From Thermoanaerobacter sp. (lineage in GTDB: Bacteria; Bacillota; Thermoanaerobacteria; Thermoanaerobacterales; Thermoanaerobacteraceae): a stretch of DNA of 64,000 bases. Under the pieces are notes generated by a model that searched no databases, was not told where the DNA came from, and worked only from the letters and a program-made list of their open reading frames with translations. This document shows, piece after piece, positions 1-10,997 of the stretch. Both the position numbers and the translations under genes were made by a program. The stretch covers positions 17,131-81,130 of the forward strand of contig JADBKJ010000004.1 in assembly GCA_014896455.1 (NCBI GenBank). The letters run 5' to 3'. The stretch's first letter is position 1; every line of letters begins with the position of its first letter.

Positions 1-633
1 TATAGACATGGTTATGTAGACGGTGACCTTGGAAGAATAAAGGCACAGCATCAATTTCTCGAAGCTTTCTTAAAAAAAATGCTTCAACCCTCAATATTAC
101 CAAAAGTACCTTCTTTAGCAGTAACAGTCAGTCAATATTTGAAAACAGACTTAACCGCCTCTGAGATAACTCAATATGCTTATCAATTTATAAAAGACAA
201 GCCTTCGACTATAAATGCAATGGCTCTTCCCGGAGAAGGACGATATGAAGGAAATACTAGCTATTTCTTTGTAGACAATATAAAAATTCAAGAAATAGTA
301 AAAGAACTTTTTAGCGATGAGGTTTCAACCTCAAATACTTCAACAACATCTTTTGCAGAAAACAAAAACATAAAAGTAGAAGTTTTAAACGGTGCAGGAA
401 TACCAGGGCTTGCCTCAAAGTACGCTGAAGTTTTAAAAAATGAAGGCTTTGATGTTGTGAAAATCGGAAACGTCATTGGCATGACTTTTACTTCTTCCCA
501 TGTATATGCAAGAACAGATGAAGAAATGGCTGAAAAAGTCGCAAAAACTCTTTTTATAACCAATGTAGAAAAAGATATCTCTCCTGATGCAAATGTAGAT
601 GTGACAGTTATATTAGGTAAAGACAAAGAATAA
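1..633 (+). CDS. LCP (LytR-CpsA-Psr) family protein, C-terminal part
   Basis: The reading frame is open from the first base, so the gene starts outside the window. The first residues (YRHGYVDGDLGRIKAQ) match the end of the LCP catalytic domain, where a GDLGR motif is typical. After a linker, the last ~90 residues (from about KIKVEVLNGAG) form a LytR_C domain, recognised by the VLNG-G motif. LCP enzymes sit on the outer face of the membrane and attach wall polymers to peptidoglycan. The membrane anchor and most of the catalytic domain are missing from the window. The gene ends just before a strong terminator. Confidence 0.85.
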   Translation, partial: YRHGYVDGDLGRIKAQHQFLEAFLKKMLQPSILPKVPSLAVTVSQYLKTDLTASEITQYAYQFIKDKPSTINAMALPGEGRYEGNTSYFFVDNIKIQEIVKELFSDEVSTSNTSTTSFAENKNIKVEVLNGAGIPGLASKYAEVLKNEGFDVVKIGNVIGMTFTSSHVYARTDEEMAEKVAKTLFITNVEKDISPDANVDVTVILGKDKE

Positions 634-663
634 AAGTAGGCAAAAGCCTACTTTGTATTTTTC
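633..663 (+). terminator. Intrinsic terminator of the LCP gene
   Basis: A 9-bp stem (AAAGTAGGC / GCCTACTTT) with an AAAA loop is followed by a T-rich run, directly after the stop codon. Confidence 0.85.
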
Positions 664-693
664 TATGAAAAATAGAGCAACACTATAATAAAA

Positions 694-787
694 TGGCGGA
701 GAAGGAGGGACTCGAACCCTCGCGCCGGGTTATCCCCGACCTACAGTCTTAGCAGGACCGCCCCTTCACCATCTTGGGTACTTCTCC
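694..787 (-). tRNA. tRNA-Ser(GCU)
   Basis: On the minus strand the 7-bp acceptor stem is GGAGAAG / CTTCTCC. The anticodon loop is CTGCTAA, giving anticodon GCU. The long variable arm is typical of class II tRNA-Ser, and a T-arm GGTTCGAGTCC is present. The discriminator base is G and CCA is encoded (positions 694-696). It lies downstream of serS and tRNA-Ser(UGA) on the same strand. Confidence 0.95.
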
Positions 788-817
788 ACGTTAGTTGCTC
801 ACAAAAAATATTAACTT

Positions 818-908
<91 letters not shown>

Positions 909-909
909 C

Positions 910-944
910 AGCTGGGACGATATAAAGTATATCATACCCCAGCT
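910..944 (-). other. Hairpin between serS and tRNA-Ser(UGA)
   Basis: AGCTGGG and CCCAGCT form a 7-bp stem with a partly self-complementary AT-rich interior, ending just before the tRNA 5' end. No T-run follows it, so it may be an RNA-processing hairpin for a serS-tRNA transcript or a weak terminator. Confidence 0.35.
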
Positions 945-990
945 TTATTGTCAATATGCTTATATAGTATAATATTGGAAAACAATATAT

Positions 991-2277
<1,287 letters not shown>

Positions 2278-2282
2278 TTAAA

Positions 2283-2490
2283 AATAATTCCCGTCCCATA
2301 AAGGGACGGGAATGCCGTGTTGCCACCCTCTTTTGGCTTAAAATAAGCCCTCCACATGATTTAACGGTCGCCCGAAGGTCATTACACCTTAGCTCCGGGA
2401 TGGAATTCATAAGTAAAACTTACTGGTTCGCACCCACCACCAGCTCTCTTAAAAGTTTATACTTACTACTCGTCCCTTCATTGCCGACAA
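2283..2490 (-). promoter_or_regulatory. Serine T-box leader of serS
   Basis: On the minus strand the T-box core AGGGTGGCAACACGG (around 2311-2330) is followed by a GC-rich terminator hairpin (CCCGTCCC / GGGACGGG, 2289-2310) and T-run. The leader holds a TCC triplet in ATTCCATCCCGGAGC, in the same relative position as the ATC triplet in the ilv T-box, so TCC (Ser) is the likely specifier. The TGGC of the core complements a GCCA tRNA end, matching the discriminator G of both tRNA-Ser genes in this window. Uncharged tRNA-Ser should promote read-through into serS. Confidence 0.93.
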
Positions 2491-2507
2491 TATTATATTT
2501 TTTAATA

Positions 2508-2536
2508 TTATACTACTTTATAACGCTACTTTCAAT
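2508..2536 (-). promoter_or_regulatory. Sigma-A promoter of serS
   Basis: Minus strand TTGAAA, 17-nt spacer, TATAAT, located immediately after the lepB stop codon and upstream of the T-box leader. Confidence 0.8.
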
Positions 2537-2538
2537 AA

Positions 2539-3069
2539 TTATTTTCCAGACATAGAACCAATTCGATCAGGAGGCCAAATTCTAAAAACTATTTTACCTA
2601 AAATTTGGTCTTTTGATACATACTTGTTCTGCCAAAATCTACTATCCATAGACTCATTTCTATTATCACCTAACATAAAATAATGACCAGGTGGGACGAC
2701 ATATGGTCCAAAATTGCCTTTCATAGGTTCTTTTATATAGGGTTCCTTAACTACTTTTCCATTTCTTATTAACTGACCATTTTTTATTTCAATTACATCT
2801 CCACCAATGCCAATAACTCTTTTTACAAAATTAACTTTTGGGTCGTCAGGAAAACGAAATACTACAATATCTCCTCGTTTTACAGGCTCAAACCTGTATA
2901 TAAACTTGTTTACAATAAATTTATCATTTATTTGAATAGTATTTAACATTGAACCTGTGGGTACGTCCACCAATTCAAAAATATAAGTTCTTATAAACAT
3001 TGCAATTAAAAAAGCAAGAGCTATAGTAAATATCCAGCTTAATATTTCTTTTTGTACATTTTTGCCCAT
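2539..3069 (-). CDS. lepB: Signal peptidase I
   Basis: This type I signal peptidase (about 176 residues) cleaves signal peptides from secreted proteins on the outer side of the membrane. One N-terminal membrane segment (IFTIALAFLIAMFI) is followed by the catalytic serine box PTGSML. The lysine box is in VKRVIGIGGD, and the conserved GDNRNESMDSR box lies near the C-terminus. I chose ATG at 3069, preceded by GAGGAG at good spacing. A GTG five codons upstream (3084) overlaps that ribosome site. Length is typical of short Gram-positive enzymes. Confidence 0.95.
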   Translation of the reverse strand: MGKNVQKEILSWIFTIALAFLIAMFIRTYIFELVDVPTGSMLNTIQINDKFIVNKFIYRFEPVKRGDIVVFRFPDDPKVNFVKRVIGIGGDVIEIKNGQLIRNGKVVKEPYIKEPMKGNFGPYVVPPGHYFMLGDNRNESMDSRFWQNKYVSKDQILGKIVFRIWPPDRIGSMSGK

Positions 3070-3206
3070 ATTTTCTCTCCTCACTTAAAAGTACAGTGAT
3101 ATTATAACATAAACTTCAAACAAATTCTAATTTTTTTATTTTGTATGCATATTTTTCTAATATATGTCAATAATAAAATTAAAGAATTATTTGGGAGAGA
3201 TGTAAA

Positions 3207-3377
3207 ATGAGAGAAATAGAGTATCTTCTAGATTTAGCCGAAATAAAAGACACAGAATACAAAAATTTATTGGCTTTACTTTCCCTCATAGATTTACTGG
3301 TAGAAAAAGGAATTATAACGCGAAGCGAACTTGCCCAAAAGTCAAAAGAAATAGCAAAAATAAAAACCGCCCTTTAA
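3207..3377 (+). CDS. Small hypothetical protein, 56 aa
   Basis: ATG at 3207 follows a GGGAGAG ribosome site and the frame runs 56 codons to TAA. The product (MREIEYLLDLAEIKD... ending KIAKIKTAL) is charged and probably helical, with no signal peptide or membrane segment. A strong terminator begins at its stop codon, which supports a real single-gene transcript. I do not recognise a family. Confidence 0.6.
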   Translation: MREIEYLLDLAEIKDTEYKNLLALLSLIDLLVEKGIITRSELAQKSKEIAKIKTAL

Positions 3378-3402
3378 AAATCCGTTACGGCGGATTTTTT
3401 TA
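3377..3402 (+). terminator. Intrinsic terminator after the 56-aa ORF
   Basis: AAAATCCG / CGGATTTT stem with loop TTACGG, followed by a run of seven T. Confidence 0.8.
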
Positions 3403-3479
3403 TTACAGTCAACAATTACTCTTAATGATAGACTTTCATCAATTCTCATATTATAATAAAGAAAAAGGAGGTAAAAACG

Positions 3480-4544
3480 GTGAATAATTTTCTATTGAGA
3501 TACGGTGATATAATAAAAAAAACACTGCTCATTGTTGCTGTCTTTATTATATTTTACTTAATTATATTTAAAATTATTCCTTTCTTGATGCCGTTTGTAG
3601 TGGCTTTGCTTCTCGCTGTGATAATCGATCCTGGCGTAAATTTTTTAGAGAAAAAATTAAGGGTACCGAGAGGCCTAGCATCCTTTATTTTACTTTTGAT
3701 ATTAATAGGCGTGATAGGATCACTTATTGCAATATCAATAACACAACTTACATACGAACTAAGTTCTCTTGCGGAAATAAGTACAAATTATGCAAATACT
3801 ATTAATGACATAATTTTAAATCTTGTTGATAGGATAAGAATGTATTACGTAACATTACCCCCAAATATTACATCTCTTATTGAAAGCAACATGCAATCGA
3901 TTTTAAACTATATATCATTATTTGCAAAAAATCTTGCTACATGGCTTTTGAATTTTGCAACAAAATTGCCTAACTTTTTCTTTATGACTTTGATAACACT
4001 CGTTGCTACTTTTTTTATAAGCAAAGATAAACAGCTTATACTAGATTTTATAAAAAGACAGATTCCATCTCATTGGGCACAGCATGCAAAAAATATTCAG
4101 GTAGACCTTTTAAAGACATTTTTCGGATATCTCCGAGCAGTAGCAACAATAATGCTTATAACCTTTTTGGAAGTCTCCATAGGCCTTGCAATGATAGGTT
4201 TTGACTACCCATTTCTATTGGGTCTTCTTGTAACCATTGTAGATGCATTGCCCGTACTAGGTTCTGGTGCCGTCATGGTACCATGGGCGCTTTATAATAT
4301 CATAATGAAAAACTACATGGTAGGGATATATCTTTTAATACTGTACGGCTTGGTGGTAGTTGTAAGACAGATGATAGAGCCTAAGATTGTAGGTCAGAGT
4401 ATAGGACTTCATCCTCTTGTTACGCTTTTATCTATGTTTATAGGTGCAAAACTTTTCGGTGCTTTAGGGCTTGTAATAGGGCCTGTATTTGTAGTAGTAT
4501 TTAAAGCTCTTCAAAAAGCAGAAATTATTCCTCCTTGGAAATAA
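3480..4544 (+). CDS. AI-2E family (PerM/YdbI-like) membrane transporter
   Basis: A 354-residue polytopic membrane protein. Hydrophobic segments lie at residues ~15-50, ~65-90, ~150-175 and in several stretches from ~215 to the C-terminus, with a hydrophilic extracytoplasmic-type region between. The final segment (PKIVGQSIGLHPLVTLLSMFIG) carries the family motif near the end. Members export small molecules or act in sodium/proton exchange; the substrate here cannot be read. Start is GTG with an AAGGAGG site. The gene converges with ilvB across a shared terminator that contains repeat R1. Confidence 0.85.
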   Translation: MNNFLLRYGDIIKKTLLIVAVFIIFYLIIFKIIPFLMPFVVALLLAVIIDPGVNFLEKKLRVPRGLASFILLLILIGVIGSLIAISITQLTYELSSLAEISTNYANTINDIILNLVDRIRMYYVTLPPNITSLIESNMQSILNYISLFAKNLATWLLNFATKLPNFFFMTLITLVATFFISKDKQLILDFIKRQIPSHWAQHAKNIQVDLLKTFFGYLRAVATIMLITFLEVSIGLAMIGFDYPFLLGLLVTIVDALPVLGSGAVMVPWALYNIIMKNYMVGIYLLILYGLVVVVRQMIEPKIVGQSIGLHPLVTLLSMFIGAKLFGALGLVIGPVFVVVFKALQKAEIIPPWK

Positions 4545-4548
4545 AAAT

Positions 4549-4849
4549 AAAGGGTTTGTAACCCTTTCTCAGACTGTTGACAAACTTTCGTAAAGGAGAT
4601 ATTTTTGCGACTTGTTACAAAGCGGTACAAAACTTAGCAAGACCGAGGGTGGAGGCAGGGCCGAAGCCATGGATGGCGAAGGCGGGCACCTGAGGCAAGG
4701 AGGCCGATTGTGCCCGGTACCCTGCCGGAGCCCGAAGGTCGAGCTTTAGTTTTGTCGCTTTGGAACATCGGAGCGACGATGCAAAATATCTCCTTTGAAT
4801 ATTTTTTAACCTTTGTCAACAAACTAAGAAAGGGTTTGTAACCCTTTCT
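4549..4849. repeat. Repeat R1: ~260-bp GC-rich element inside a duplicated terminator
   Basis: The element (about 4570-4828) is flanked by two copies of a 21-bp terminator hairpin containing AGGGTTTGTAACCCT (4549-4569 and 4829-4849). Its ends form an imperfect inverted repeat: CAGACTGTTGACAAAC on the left, GTCAACAAACT on the right, then AAAGGAGATATTTT-type sequence inside each. The core is much richer in G+C than the flanks. One hairpin copy serves the permease gene and the other serves ilvB. It encodes no credible protein. Its orientation is opposite to R2, R4 and R5. Confidence 0.75.
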
Positions 4850-4851
4850 TT

Positions 4852-6516
4852 TTATCCAATTGTATTTTCAACAGTTCCCCCAGCGGGAATAAATGGAAGC
4901 ACCATCTCATCTTTGTCTATAATACATTCTATCATAAAAGGTCTTTTTTCGCTATAGGCTTTTTTAAACGCTTTTTCAAATTCTTCTTTTGTTGTAACTC
5001 TTATTCCTTCTACTCCAAAGTCGTTTGCAAGCTTAGCAAAATTCAAATTTGCGTTCAAATCTGTGTGGGAAAATCTCTTGTCATACAAAAGATTTTGCCA
5101 CTGTCTTACCATTCCTAAAGTTTGGTTGTTGAGTAGTACTGTTATAACCGGAATATTATACACAGCAGCTGTTTCTAAGGCATGTATATTCATTCTTAAA
5201 CTTCCATCACCTGCAATGTTTACAACTCTTTTATCTGGCCTTCCTACTTGCGCTCCTATTGCAGCAGGAAGCCCAAAGCCCATTGTCCCTAATCCCCCTG
5301 ATGTAACAAAGGTTCTAGGGTGTTTAAATTTATAAAACTGGGCAGCCCACATTTGATTTTGTCCCACTTCAGTGGCTATTATAAGGTCATCGTTCGAAAT
5401 TTCTTGAATTTTTTCTACTATCCACTGAGGCCTCAAAACTTCATCGTTTTTATACTTTAATCCGTGCTTTTCTCTCAAGAAAGAAATTTCCTCTAACCAT
5501 TCTTTTCTCTCAATGAATGGAAGTTTATTCGTTAAAAGTTTCAATACTTCTTTTACTTTGCCTATAACTGCTACCTCTACTTCTACATTTTTCCCTAATT
5601 CTGCAGGGTCAATATCAATATGGATTATTTTAGCATTTGGAGCAAGTCCTCCTGCTTTGCCAGCGACTCTGTCGCTAAATCTTGTCCCTATTGCTATCAC
5701 AAGGTCTGACCTATATACAGCCAAATTTGCAAATCTACTTCCATGCATGCCTATAAGACCTAATGACAAAGGATGGTCTTCTGGAAAGCACCCTAATCCC
5801 ATTAAAGAACTGGCAACAGGTATATTGGTTTTCTCTGCAAATTCTATAAGTTCCTCTGATGCTTCCCCCAAAATCACTCCTCCTCCTGCAAAGATTACAG
5901 GTTTTTTGCTTTGTAAAATAAGCTCTATAGCTTTGTCTAACTCTTTTTGTGAAACTATTCCCTTGCCATTGTTTTTTATATTAATACTATCTTCCTTTCC
6001 TTTAACATATTCTATATCGGCATTTTGCATATCTTTTGGAATATCAACTAACACAGGGCCAGGCCTTCCACTTTTAGCTATTGCAAATGCCTGCCTTATT
6101 GTATCTGCTAATTTATCAGGAGATTTTACAATAAAGTTGTGTTTAGTTATAGGCATTGTAATTCCTGTTATGTCAACCTCTTGAAAAGCGTCTTTTCCTA
6201 TAAGATTTGTAGGAACCTGTCCTGTTATCGCCACCACAGGTACAGAATCCATATAAGCATTTGCTATGCCTGTCACAAGATTGGTAGACCCCGGACCAGA
6301 GGTAGCAAAACAAACTCCAACTCTTCCCGTAACTCTTGCGTAACCATCTGCCATATGGGCTGCCATTTGCTCGTGAGTAGCTAAAATATGCCTTATATCA
6401 GAGTCATAAAGAGCATCATAAATGGGAATAACTGCTCCTCCTGGTATGCCAAATATAGTATCAACGCCCATCTCTTTTAAAACTTCTATAACTACTTGTG
6501 CTCCTTTTAACTTCAT
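4852..6516 (-). CDS. ilvB: Acetolactate synthase, large (catalytic) subunit
   Basis: This 554-residue thiamine-diphosphate enzyme condenses two pyruvate (valine/leucine) or pyruvate plus 2-oxobutyrate (isoleucine). The catalytic glutamate is in [14 protein letters not shown] near residue 48. The central FAD-binding-type domain holds [10 protein letters not shown], and the ThDP/Mg site is GDGSLRMN...[12 protein letters not shown] near residue 430-460. It is the last gene of the leftward operon; its regulatory subunit IlvN is the first. It overlaps the ilvD stop by 4 nt, and GGGGGGAGGT precedes the ATG. Its end adjoins the R1 terminator. Confidence 0.96.
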   Translation of the reverse strand: MKLKGAQVVIEVLKEMGVDTIFGIPGGAVIPIYDALYDSDIRHILATHEQMAAHMADGYARVTGRVGVCFATSGPGSTNLVTGIANAYMDSVPVVAITGQVPTNLIGKDAFQEVDITGITMPITKHNFIVKSPDKLADTIRQAFAIAKSGRPGPVLVDIPKDMQNADIEYVKGKEDSINIKNNGKGIVSQKELDKAIELILQSKKPVIFAGGGVILGEASEELIEFAEKTNIPVASSLMGLGCFPEDHPLSLGLIGMHGSRFANLAVYRSDLVIAIGTRFSDRVAGKAGGLAPNAKIIHIDIDPAELGKNVEVEVAVIGKVKEVLKLLTNKLPFIERKEWLEEISFLREKHGLKYKNDEVLRPQWIVEKIQEISNDDLIIATEVGQNQMWAAQFYKFKHPRTFVTSGGLGTMGFGLPAAIGAQVGRPDKRVVNIAGDGSLRMNIHALETAAVYNIPVITVLLNNQTLGMVRQWQNLLYDKRFSHTDLNANLNFAKLANDFGVEGIRVTTKEEFEKAFKKAYSEKRPFMIECIIDKDEMVLPFIPAGGTVENTIG

Positions 6517-8192
6517 ATACCTCCCCCCTTAAAAACTGCGCCTGTATTTGCAGAAGTCACCTGTTCTGCATATCTTGCCATATAACCCGTTTTTATCTTT
6601 GATTCAGGTCTTACCCATCTTTTCATTCTTTCTTTAATCTCCTCATCAGTTAATTTCACATTAATTTTTCTTGCGGGAATATCAATTTCAATAATATCCC
6701 CATCTTCAATAATCGCTATTTCTCCTCCTTCCATAGCTTCCGGAGAGACGTGTCCTATGGAAGCTCCTCTTGTTGCACCTGAAAATCTACCGTCTGTTAT
6801 AAGAGCGACATCTTTGTCAAGTCCCATACCTGCAAGGGCTGAAGTAGGACTTAACATTTCTCTCATTCCCGGCCCACCTTTTGGCCCTTCGTATCTTATT
6901 ACTACCACATCGCCTCTCTGTATTTTCCCACCATATATTGCTTCAATAGCCTCTTCTTCAGAATTAAATACCTTTGCTGGTCCTTCATGTCTTAACATCT
7001 CTTTTGCTACAGCAGATGCTTTTACAACAGCTCCTTCTCTTGCAATGTTCCCGTACAGTATCGCAAGACCCCCAGTACTGCTATAAGGGTTGTCTATTGG
7101 CCTTATCACATCATGATTTAAAACTTTCGCGTCTTTTATATTCTCTCCCAATGTCTTTCCTGTAACTGTTAACGCTTCAGTATTTATAAGATTAGCTTTC
7201 GTCAATTCTTTTAAAACAGCTGAAATTCCGCCTGCAAAGTAAAGGTCCTCTATGTGGTATTTACCTGCAGGACTTAATTTACATAAATTAGGCACTCTCC
7301 CGCTTATATCGTTTATTTCATCAAGAGATATTTCTACCCCTGCCTCATTAGCTATAGCTTTTAAGTGCAATACTGTATTTGTAGAACCACCTAAAGCCAT
7401 GTCCAAACTAAAGGCGTTTATAAATGCCTCTTTTGTAAGTATATCGGAAGGTTTAATTCCTCTCTCTACAAGCTCCATGATTTTCATTCCAGCTTGTTTT
7501 GCAAGTCTTATCCTTTCAGAATAAACAGCTGGAATTGTGCCATTTCCTGGAAGTCCAATTCCTAAAGCTTCTGTCAAGCAATTCATAGTATTGGCGGTAA
7601 ACATACCAGAGCAGGAACCACAGGTAGGGCAAGCGTTAAGCTCTATCCTGTAGAGGTCTTCCTCAGTGATTTTACCAACCTTGTGAGCCCCTACCGCCTC
7701 AAAGACACTGCTCAAATCACAGGTATCTCCATTACAATTTCCTGCAAGCATTGGGCCTCCGCTTACAACTATTGCAGGAATATTAAGTCGTGCTGCTGCC
7801 ATAAGCATTCCCGGCACTATTTTGTCGCAATTAGGTATAAGCACAAGCCCGTCAAAACCGTGGGCCATTGCCATGATTTCAATGCTATCTGCAATAAGTT
7901 CTCTACTCCCTAAAGAGTATTTCATACCTTTATGGTTCATGGCAATGCCATCACAAACACCAATAGTGGAAAACTCTATAGGAGTTCCTCCTGCCATTCT
8001 GATACCTGCTTTTACAGCTTCAGCTATTTTGTCTAAATGCATATGACCTGGTATAATTTCATTTTTTGAGTTTGCAACTCCTATAATAGGCCTTTTTATC
8101 TCTTCATATGTTAAGCCTAAAGCATATAAAAGTGACCTATGCGGCGCCTTTTCAACTCCCTTTTTTATGCTATCGCTTATCAATCTCCTCAC
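6513..8192 (-). CDS. ilvD: Dihydroxy-acid dehydratase
   Basis: A 559-residue iron-sulfur enzyme that dehydrates dihydroxy-isovalerate or -methylvalerate to the 2-oxo acids in valine, leucine and isoleucine synthesis. Cysteine motifs are visible in [11 protein letters not shown] and [19 protein letters not shown]. The C-terminal signature [19 protein letters not shown] is intact. The start is uncertain: GTG at 8192 overlaps leuB, while TTG at 8183 has better spacing from GGGGTG. Overlap with leuB and ilvB implies translational coupling. Confidence 0.96.
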   Translation of the reverse strand: MRRLISDSIKKGVEKAPHRSLLYALGLTYEEIKRPIIGVANSKNEIIPGHMHLDKIAEAVKAGIRMAGGTPIEFSTIGVCDGIAMNHKGMKYSLGSRELIADSIEIMAMAHGFDGLVLIPNCDKIVPGMLMAAARLNIPAIVVSGGPMLAGNCNGDTCDLSSVFEAVGAHKVGKITEEDLYRIELNACPTCGSCSGMFTANTMNCLTEALGIGLPGNGTIPAVYSERIRLAKQAGMKIMELVERGIKPSDILTKEAFINAFSLDMALGGSTNTVLHLKAIANEAGVEISLDEINDISGRVPNLCKLSPAGKYHIEDLYFAGGISAVLKELTKANLINTEALTVTGKTLGENIKDAKVLNHDVIRPIDNPYSSTGGLAILYGNIAREGAVVKASAVAKEMLRHEGPAKVFNSEEEAIEAIYGGKIQRGDVVVIRYEGPKGGPGMREMLSPTSALAGMGLDKDVALITDGRFSGATRGASIGHVSPEAMEGGEIAIIEDGDIIEIDIPARKINVKLTDEEIKERMKRWVRPESKIKTGYMARYAEQVTSANTGAVFKGGGI

Positions 8193-9256
8193 CCCTTTAC
8201 ATACTCTACCACTTTATCTCCCATCTCCTGAGTATTTAAAATTATTCCTTTTCCTAAATCAAAAGTCCTATAACCTGCTTCTAAAACTTTATTTACTGCA
8301 TCCTTTATGTCATTAGCAGCATCTATAAGGTCAAAAGAATATTCCAGCATCATAGCAACTGACAATATTGTAGCTAAAGGATTGGCCTTCTTTGTTCCAG
8401 CAATATCTGGAGCAGAACCGTGTATAGGTTCATAAAGTCCCACTTTATCTTCTCTTAAGCTAGCAGAAGGAAGCATCCCTATAGAACCTGTAAGTTGTGA
8501 AGCTTCATCGCTTAAAATATCACCAAACATATTAGAAGTGAGAATTACATCAAATTGGGAAGGATTTTTAATTAGTTGCATAGCACAATTATCTACATAC
8601 ATATGGTTTAACTCAACATCAGGATATCTCTTACTTATTTCTTCTACCGTTTTTCTCCACAATCTTGAAGAATCCAAAATGTTTGCCTTGTCCACAGAAG
8701 TGACTTTCTTTTTCCTCTTTAAAGCCGCTTCAAAGGCAATAACCGCTATCTTTTCTATCTCTGAAGTCTGATACACTTCTGTATCATAAGCTTTAAAACC
8801 ATAATCTATAGAAACCGTTCCTCTCGGTCCAAAATAAATGCCACCAGTAAGTTCTCTTACCACAAGAATATCTAAACCCTCTTGTAATAACTCGTTTTTT
8901 AAAGGAGAAGCTTCTTTTAAAGGAGGATAAAGAACAGCAGGCCTTAGATTTGCATAAACCCCTAGGCTTTTTCTTAAAGCTAGAAGACCCGCTTCTGGCC
9001 TTTTATCCCCCTCAAGGTCATCCCACTTAGGACCTCCCACTGCTCCCAAAAGAACAGCATCGCTGGAAAGACATGCATTTTTTGTCTTTTCCGGATAGGA
9101 AACACCATATTTATCTACAGCTTCTCCTCCAAAGGGATACTTTTTTACATCAAATTTAAGTTTGTACTTGTCTTCTATAGCAGACAAAACTTTTAACCCT
9201 TCTTCTATGACTTCAGGTCCAATTCCATCTCCAGGCAAAACAGCAATTTTAAACAA
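8189..9256 (-). CDS. leuB: 3-isopropylmalate dehydrogenase
   Basis: This NAD-dependent oxidative decarboxylase makes 2-oxoisocaproate in leucine synthesis. The N-terminus [15 protein letters not shown] and the later [26 protein letters not shown] metal/substrate region identify the isocitrate/isopropylmalate dehydrogenase family; the GPKWD and [10 protein letters not shown] motifs fit LeuB. I chose TTG at 9256, with AAGGTG five bases upstream. A GTG at 9262 lies within that ribosome site. About 355 residues, usual for the family. Confidence 0.95.
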   Translation of the reverse strand: MFKIAVLPGDGIGPEVIEEGLKVLSAIEDKYKLKFDVKKYPFGGEAVDKYGVSYPEKTKNACLSSDAVLLGAVGGPKWDDLEGDKRPEAGLLALRKSLGVYANLRPAVLYPPLKEASPLKNELLQEGLDILVVRELTGGIYFGPRGTVSIDYGFKAYDTEVYQTSEIEKIAVIAFEAALKRKKKVTSVDKANILDSSRLWRKTVEEISKRYPDVELNHMYVDNCAMQLIKNPSQFDVILTSNMFGDILSDEASQLTGSIGMLPSASLREDKVGLYEPIHGSAPDIAGTKKANPLATILSVAMMLEYSFDLIDAANDIKDAVNKVLEAGYRTFDLGKGIILNTQEMGDKVVEYVKG

Positions 9257-9258
9257 TG

Positions 9259-9741
9259 TCACACCTTCTCTCTGACATAATTTATAAGTCCACCATATTT
9301 CATTATTTCTTTTATGAAGTCAGGAAAGGGTTGGGCTTTAAATTCTGTTCCTTTAGTCAAATTTTTTACGATTCCATTATCTGTATCAACCAAAACAATA
9401 TCACCTTCTTCAATCCCATCTACTGCCTCTTTGCATTCTAATATCGGAAGCCCTATATTTATCGCATTTCTGAAAAAAATTCTTGCAAACGACTTAGCAA
9501 TTATACAGGATATACCAGATGCTTTAATAGCAATTGGCGCATGCTCTCTGGAGGATCCACTACCAAAATTTTCACCTACAACCAGTATATCTCCTTCTTG
9601 AACTTTGTTTTTAAACTCTTTGTCTAAATCTTCCATACAATGCTGTGCCAATTCTTGTGGGTCTGACGTGTTTAAATACCTTGCTGGTATTATAACATCT
9701 GTATCTATATTGTCCCCATATTTTATGGCTTTCCCCTGCAT
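9259..9741 (-). CDS. leuD: 3-isopropylmalate dehydratase, small subunit
   Basis: About 160 residues. The small (swivel-domain) subunit pairs with LeuC to isomerise 2-isopropylmalate to 3-isopropylmalate. It starts [23 protein letters not shown], the typical archaeal/clostridial type, and contains [14 protein letters not shown]. Two ATGs are adjacent (9744, 9741); the second fits the GGAGGT spacing and the family start. The gene overlaps the leuC stop and leuB start. Confidence 0.95.
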   Translation of the reverse strand: MQGKAIKYGDNIDTDVIIPARYLNTSDPQELAQHCMEDLDKEFKNKVQEGDILVVGENFGSGSSREHAPIAIKASGISCIIAKSFARIFFRNAINIGLPILECKEAVDGIEEGDIVLVDTDNGIVKNLTKGTEFKAQPFPDFIKEIMKYGGLINYVREKV

Positions 9742-10997
9742 CATTCTACCTCCTCTGGACTTACGATATATCCTGCAATAGCTGAAGCCGCCGCAACAGC
9801 TGGACTTGAAAGATAAACTTCACTCTCAGGATGTCCCATTCTTCCTACAAAATTTCTATTAGTAGTAGCCAGTGCCCTTTCCCCTTTAGCCAGAATTCCC
9901 ATATGTCCGCCAAGACAAGGTCCACACGTAGGAGTAGATACTGCCGCACCTGCTTTTATAAACTCTTCGATGTAACCTCTTTTAACACATTCTAAGTATA
10001 TTTCCTGTGTTGCAGGAAAAATTAAAAGTCTTACATCAGGATGAACCTTTTTGCCTTTCAATATCCTATAAGCTATCTCCATGTCTGATATGCGTCCATT
10101 GGTGCAAGAACCAATAACCACTTGGTCTATTTTTACTTTTCCAACCTCATCAATATTTCTGGTGTTTTCAGGCAAATGAGGAAATGCTACTTGAGGCCTT
10201 ATCTCATCCAAATTTATCTCATAAACCTCACTGTACTCAGCATCTTCATCCCTTTCAAATACTTTATATTCTCTTTTTGCTCTCCCTTTAACATATGCGT
10301 CGGTAATTTCGTCAAAATCGAAAATACCATTTTTAGCCCCTGCTTCAATTGCCATATTGGCAATTGTAAATCTATCGTCGATTGACAAAGCTTTTATGTT
10401 TCCTGTAAATTCCATAGATTTGTATAAAGCTCCGTCAACTCCTATTTTCCCGATTATATACAAGATAACATCTTTTCCGCTTACCCATTTTTGCAAATTG
10501 CCTTTTAACACAAATTTTATAGCTTCTGGCACTTTAAACCAAGCCTTGCCTGTCGCCATCGCTGCCGCCATGTCAGTGCTTCCAACTCCTGTAGAAAAAC
10601 AGGTAAGAGCGCCATAGGTACAAGTATGAGAATCGGCACCTATGACGACATCCCCAGGAAGTACAAGTCCTTTCTCGGGTAAAAGCGCGTGCTCTATTCC
10701 CATTTGCCCTACCTCAAAGAAATTTACTATTCCATGTTTTTTTGCAAATTTTCTCATTATATTCACTTGCTCCGCCGATTTTATATCTTTATTAGGAACA
10801 AAATGATCAGGAACAAGGGCAATTTTTGTATTGTCAAAAACTCTATCAATGCCTATCTTTTCAAACTCCTTTATAGCAACAGGAGCAGTGACGTCATTGC
10901 CTAACACCACATCCACATCAACTTCAATTAACTCCCCTGGTTTTACTTCTCTACCAACTTTTGCTGACAATATCTTTTGTGTCAATGTTAAGCCCAA
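9741..10997 (-). CDS. leuC: 3-isopropylmalate dehydratase, large subunit
   Basis: A 418-residue aconitase-family subunit that holds a 4Fe-4S cluster. The cluster cysteines are in [10 protein letters not shown] and [13 protein letters not shown], and the substrate loop is [21 protein letters not shown]. The short form that pairs with a separate LeuD is typical of clostridia and archaea. Start is TTG at 10997, directed by AAGGAGGG placed inside the last codons of leuA. Confidence 0.95.
   Translation of the reverse strand: MGLTLTQKILSAKVGREVKPGELIEVDVDVVLGNDVTAPVAIKEFEKIGIDRVFDNTKIALVPDHFVPNKDIKSAEQVNIMRKFAKKHGIVNFFEVGQMGIEHALLPEKGLVLPGDVVIGADSHTCTYGALTCFSTGVGSTDMAAAMATGKAWFKVPEAIKFVLKGNLQKWVSGKDVILYIIGKIGVDGALYKSMEFTGNIKALSIDDRFTIANMAIEAGAKNGIFDFDEITDAYVKGRAKREYKVFERDEDAEYSEVYEINLDEIRPQVAFPHLPENTRNIDEVGKVKIDQVVIGSCTNGRISDMEIAYRILKGKKVHPDVRLLIFPATQEIYLECVKRGYIEEFIKAGAAVSTPTCGPCLGGHMGILAKGERALATTNRNFVGRMGHPESEVYLSSPAVAAASAIAGYIVSPEEVE

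Noticed and set aside
4634..4822. ORFs inside R repeats (also near 20859, 34607, 38010, 38104, 44670 and 44692)
   Set aside because: They only exist because the GC-rich repeat lacks stops; frames differ between copies, and there is no ribosome site or conserved start.
4549..4849. R repeats as group IIC introns, which also favour terminators
   Set aside because: They are too short, lack a domain V-like structure or a reverse transcriptase, and group II introns do not duplicate their target.
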